In this document: positions 61,860 to 64,000 of the stretch, in pieces | Position numbering within the stretch: position 1 is the stretch's first letter | Layout: each line of letters opens with the position of its first letter | Source of the DNA: Metallyticus violacea | Taxonomy: Eukaryota; Arthropoda; Insecta; Mantodea; Metallyticidae | DNA length: 64,000 bases | Direction: 5' to 3' | Assembly (NCBI GenBank): GCA_030762175.1 | Contig: CM060833.1 | Span: 155,803,501 to 155,867,500, forward strand | The notes under the pieces: generated by a model | Told to the model about the DNA's origin: nothing | Seen by the model: only the letters and a program-made list of their open reading frames with translations | Database searches by the model: none | Program-made: the position numbers and the translations under genes

Positions 61860-62459
61860 CTGTAAACACATACCATAGTTTAAAAATTGCAATGGACTGG
61901 AATTAAAATTAGCATTAAATTAGCGCTTAATTTTTCAAAAAGAACTGTGCAGAGTTTAAAATCATTCATCTTGTTACTCAACTGCATTGTCGCTTGTGTG
62001 AAGTTAGTAATTTAGCAGTAAATAACAGTTCAAACAGAGTTCTAAAAGTACTGTAGCAGTAACTTAAACTCCACCTTTATAGCTTTTGATATTGAGAGGA
62101 ATATTAGGCTTAAAATAGCTAATTTAATATAAATGTACCTATATAGTAAATATGAACTGTAAATATGTTTTATGAATATACGGAGTGGAAGGGAACTAAG
62201 TAAGGGTTGTTAATTTCTGCGCTACCTTATATATGTCGATATATATCAACGGATATGTAAATTTCGGAATGTAATAAAGGAGAAATAGAACAAAGGTGCC
62301 CTTTGCTGTTTTTTCATAGCTCAAAGAATTTCGATGTAAATTCATCTGTAAAGTATTATTTAAATCATTTGGCTTCCCAAAATTAGATTTGGCATTGTGA
62401 GATAAGTATTAAATTGTTTTTGTGTCTATTTTAGCGATTTCCTAATATATATTAATGAT

Positions 62460-63168
62460 CTAGCGGTAGCAATTTTTGTTTTTTTCACAACGAAATTCGT
62501 CATATAACCTTCAATTAACAAACGATTCGTCGAGTTCGTTAATCAATAAAATTGGACCATTGAGGATGGAGATTAATCTAAAACAAAAATATTTTAAAAT
62601 TAGAAAAATCGCTCTAGGATGCAGTTTTTGCTTTACCTTAACGAAAGTGTAAACTTCTTTAAAATAAATTAATAAAAGTTGTTTCCGAAAATAAGACAAT
62701 TGAGCAACTAGGAGTGAAGTTATACCTGAAAAAAAGAGTGGGGGTTAATGTGAAATTTAAAAATCCGCTAGCGGCTGCAATTTTAAATGTTTTTAAATGT
62801 AATTCGGCGTGTTTCATTGAAATTAAATAATAAAAATTGTTTCTGAAAATCAGTGAAATCGAATTATTAGGAGGGGAGTTTTACCTGAAACCCAAAACTT
62901 AAAAATCGCTCTAGGGGCGTTAATATTTGTTTGTTTTTTTGACAAAGAAACTCCGTATTAGGAAATCAGGAAAATCCGGCCATTAGGAATGAGGGTTTAC
63001 CGAAACTCAAAATTTAAAAATCGCTCTAGCGGCACGAATGTTTGTTTCTTCATAACAAAATTCGAAATATACCATTTAAATAATATAAGCAACACATTTT
63101 CAGAAAATTAGGTAAATTGGACCATTAGAAGTAGGAATATTCTTGAAAATCTAATTTTAAAAAGCGCT
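62460..63168 (+). repeat. Degenerate tandem repeat, five units of about 115-155 bp
   Basis: Unit starts follow a recurring AAAAATCGCTCTAG(G/C)GG boundary at about 62460, 62613, 62768, 62911 and 63026. Each unit then has a GTTTTTT/GTTTGTTTCTTC run, an AACGAAATTCG-like piece, GAAAATTAG..AAATTGGACCATTAGGA, a purine-rich GAGTGAAGTT and CCTGAAAC..AAAATTTAAAAA. Units differ by substitutions and indels. Confidence 0.75.
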
Positions 63169-63169
63169 G

Positions 63170-64000
63170 TTGGTTTAATATTCTCTATATTGTTTTATAA
63201 TAACAGGACAAGTTAATTCAGTATATTTATAACATGCATATGTTTTATATTTAACAAAAGCATCGTCGTGAAGATAGCGAATGTGAAATATTAATCTAAT
63301 ATGTGCGCGAGAATTATATTTGTATGCAAGAGCGCTCTGTAAATAGCCTTCAGAAAACATTTGCATTGTATATTTTTACTACAATAATATTTAAATTAAA
63401 TTTCCAAGTCAATGAAATTCGATTGTTTTAACTTTCTTTGTACATTGTAATTATTTCTGAATTGTAGCATGCTTTTGTTTTATTGAAACATGTGAGCATG
63501 TTCTTCTTAAATACACAATGTAACTCGAAACTTTCAGTTATTTCTCCTATTTTAGTGAATGTAAAGATGATATCAAGGGCTAAGTTCATAAACATGTCTG
63601 CTTTTAAAAATGTTTAAAAATATTCACATATTGTAGCTTTGTCTATTAGATCATACATTTCATTTAATTAATACTATACCATCATGCTTAATTTCAATCA
63701 TTCTAATGATAATTCTAAAAATGTGAATTCTCTTTTGTAATACCTATAGGTTGCAAGAAATCTAATTTTGTACCTCTGATACCACACAGTAAGCTATAAT
63801 TTATTTCAGTTCATTAAGTAATAAGGCCTAATTTGGATATTATAATAATTTTTATTAATCGTTATTCAACTTGGCGAGGAATTCGCTTAGTTAACACAGC
63901 TCCTGCGAGACGAACTTTTTTTCTTCTATGTATTTCTGTTCTAAATGGTATTATTTGCTCGCTGAGTTTATGTTAAACTTTCTTTAAATAGCAAATTTTC
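63170..64000. other. Intron upstream (5') of visible exon 1, nothing identified
   Basis: AT-rich, no exon of the DPP-like gene recognised on the minus strand, no repeat classified. Confidence 0.4.

Overview
The window looks like part of a large, AT-rich, repeat-laden insect genome. Long introns, tRNA-derived SINEs, many decayed LINEs, and hAT, mariner and piggyBac fossils all fit. I lean towards a polyneopteran such as a cockroach or termite, but that is an impression and not a demonstrated assignment. There is no sign of prokaryotic organisation.

Backbone: one long gene on the minus strand covers almost the whole window (849-61859). Eleven coding exons can be joined in a single open frame, with matching phases and GT/AG boundaries at every junction. 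They encode about 623 residues of a dipeptidyl-peptidase-IV family (S9B) protein, most like the DPP10/DPP6 (non-classical) branch of insects. The first exons (cytoplasmic tail, membrane anchor, start of the propeller) lie beyond the right edge. The last exons (nucleophile, Asp and His region of the hydrolase domain) lie beyond the left edge, so catalytic competence cannot be judged here. An unusual low-complexity insert of about 60 residues sits where DPP4 has a short disulfide-bounded loop.

Nested gene: in the 18.6-kb intron between the first two visible exons, on the opposite strand, lies an intact intronless ORF of 887 codons (55972-58635). It has a predicted N-terminal membrane anchor, a long polar middle and a Glu-rich acidic tail. 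I do not recognise it; it is the most interesting coding feature here. A CpG-rich block lies 0.3-0.6 kb upstream and a polyA signal about 130 bp downstream.

Introns by region: 1.5-14.8 kb holds hAT fossils, a 1.2-kb inverted repeat, a foldback element and SINEs. 15.1-20.6 kb is mostly one decayed minus-strand LINE, broken by a GIY-YIG (Penelope-like) fragment and a foldback element. 20.9-27.5 kb has two minus-strand LINE fossils and a plus-strand LINE split by a SINE. 28-34 kb carries more LINE pieces and a Tc1/mariner fossil. 40.3-41.9 kb is a complete piggyBac-type element with TTAA duplications. 48-49.7 kb is a SINE cluster with clear target-site duplications. 50.8-53.5 kb has a mariner fossil and two facing transposase-like fossils, one with a SWIM zinc-finger signature. 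54.5-55.2 kb is a SINE interrupted by a 543-bp GC-rich insertion. 60.2-61.1 kb is one of three copies of an unclassified repeat, and 62.46-63.17 kb is a degenerate tandem repeat.

All calls come from reading the sequence by eye. Family names for fossils rest on motif recognition, not on database searches.
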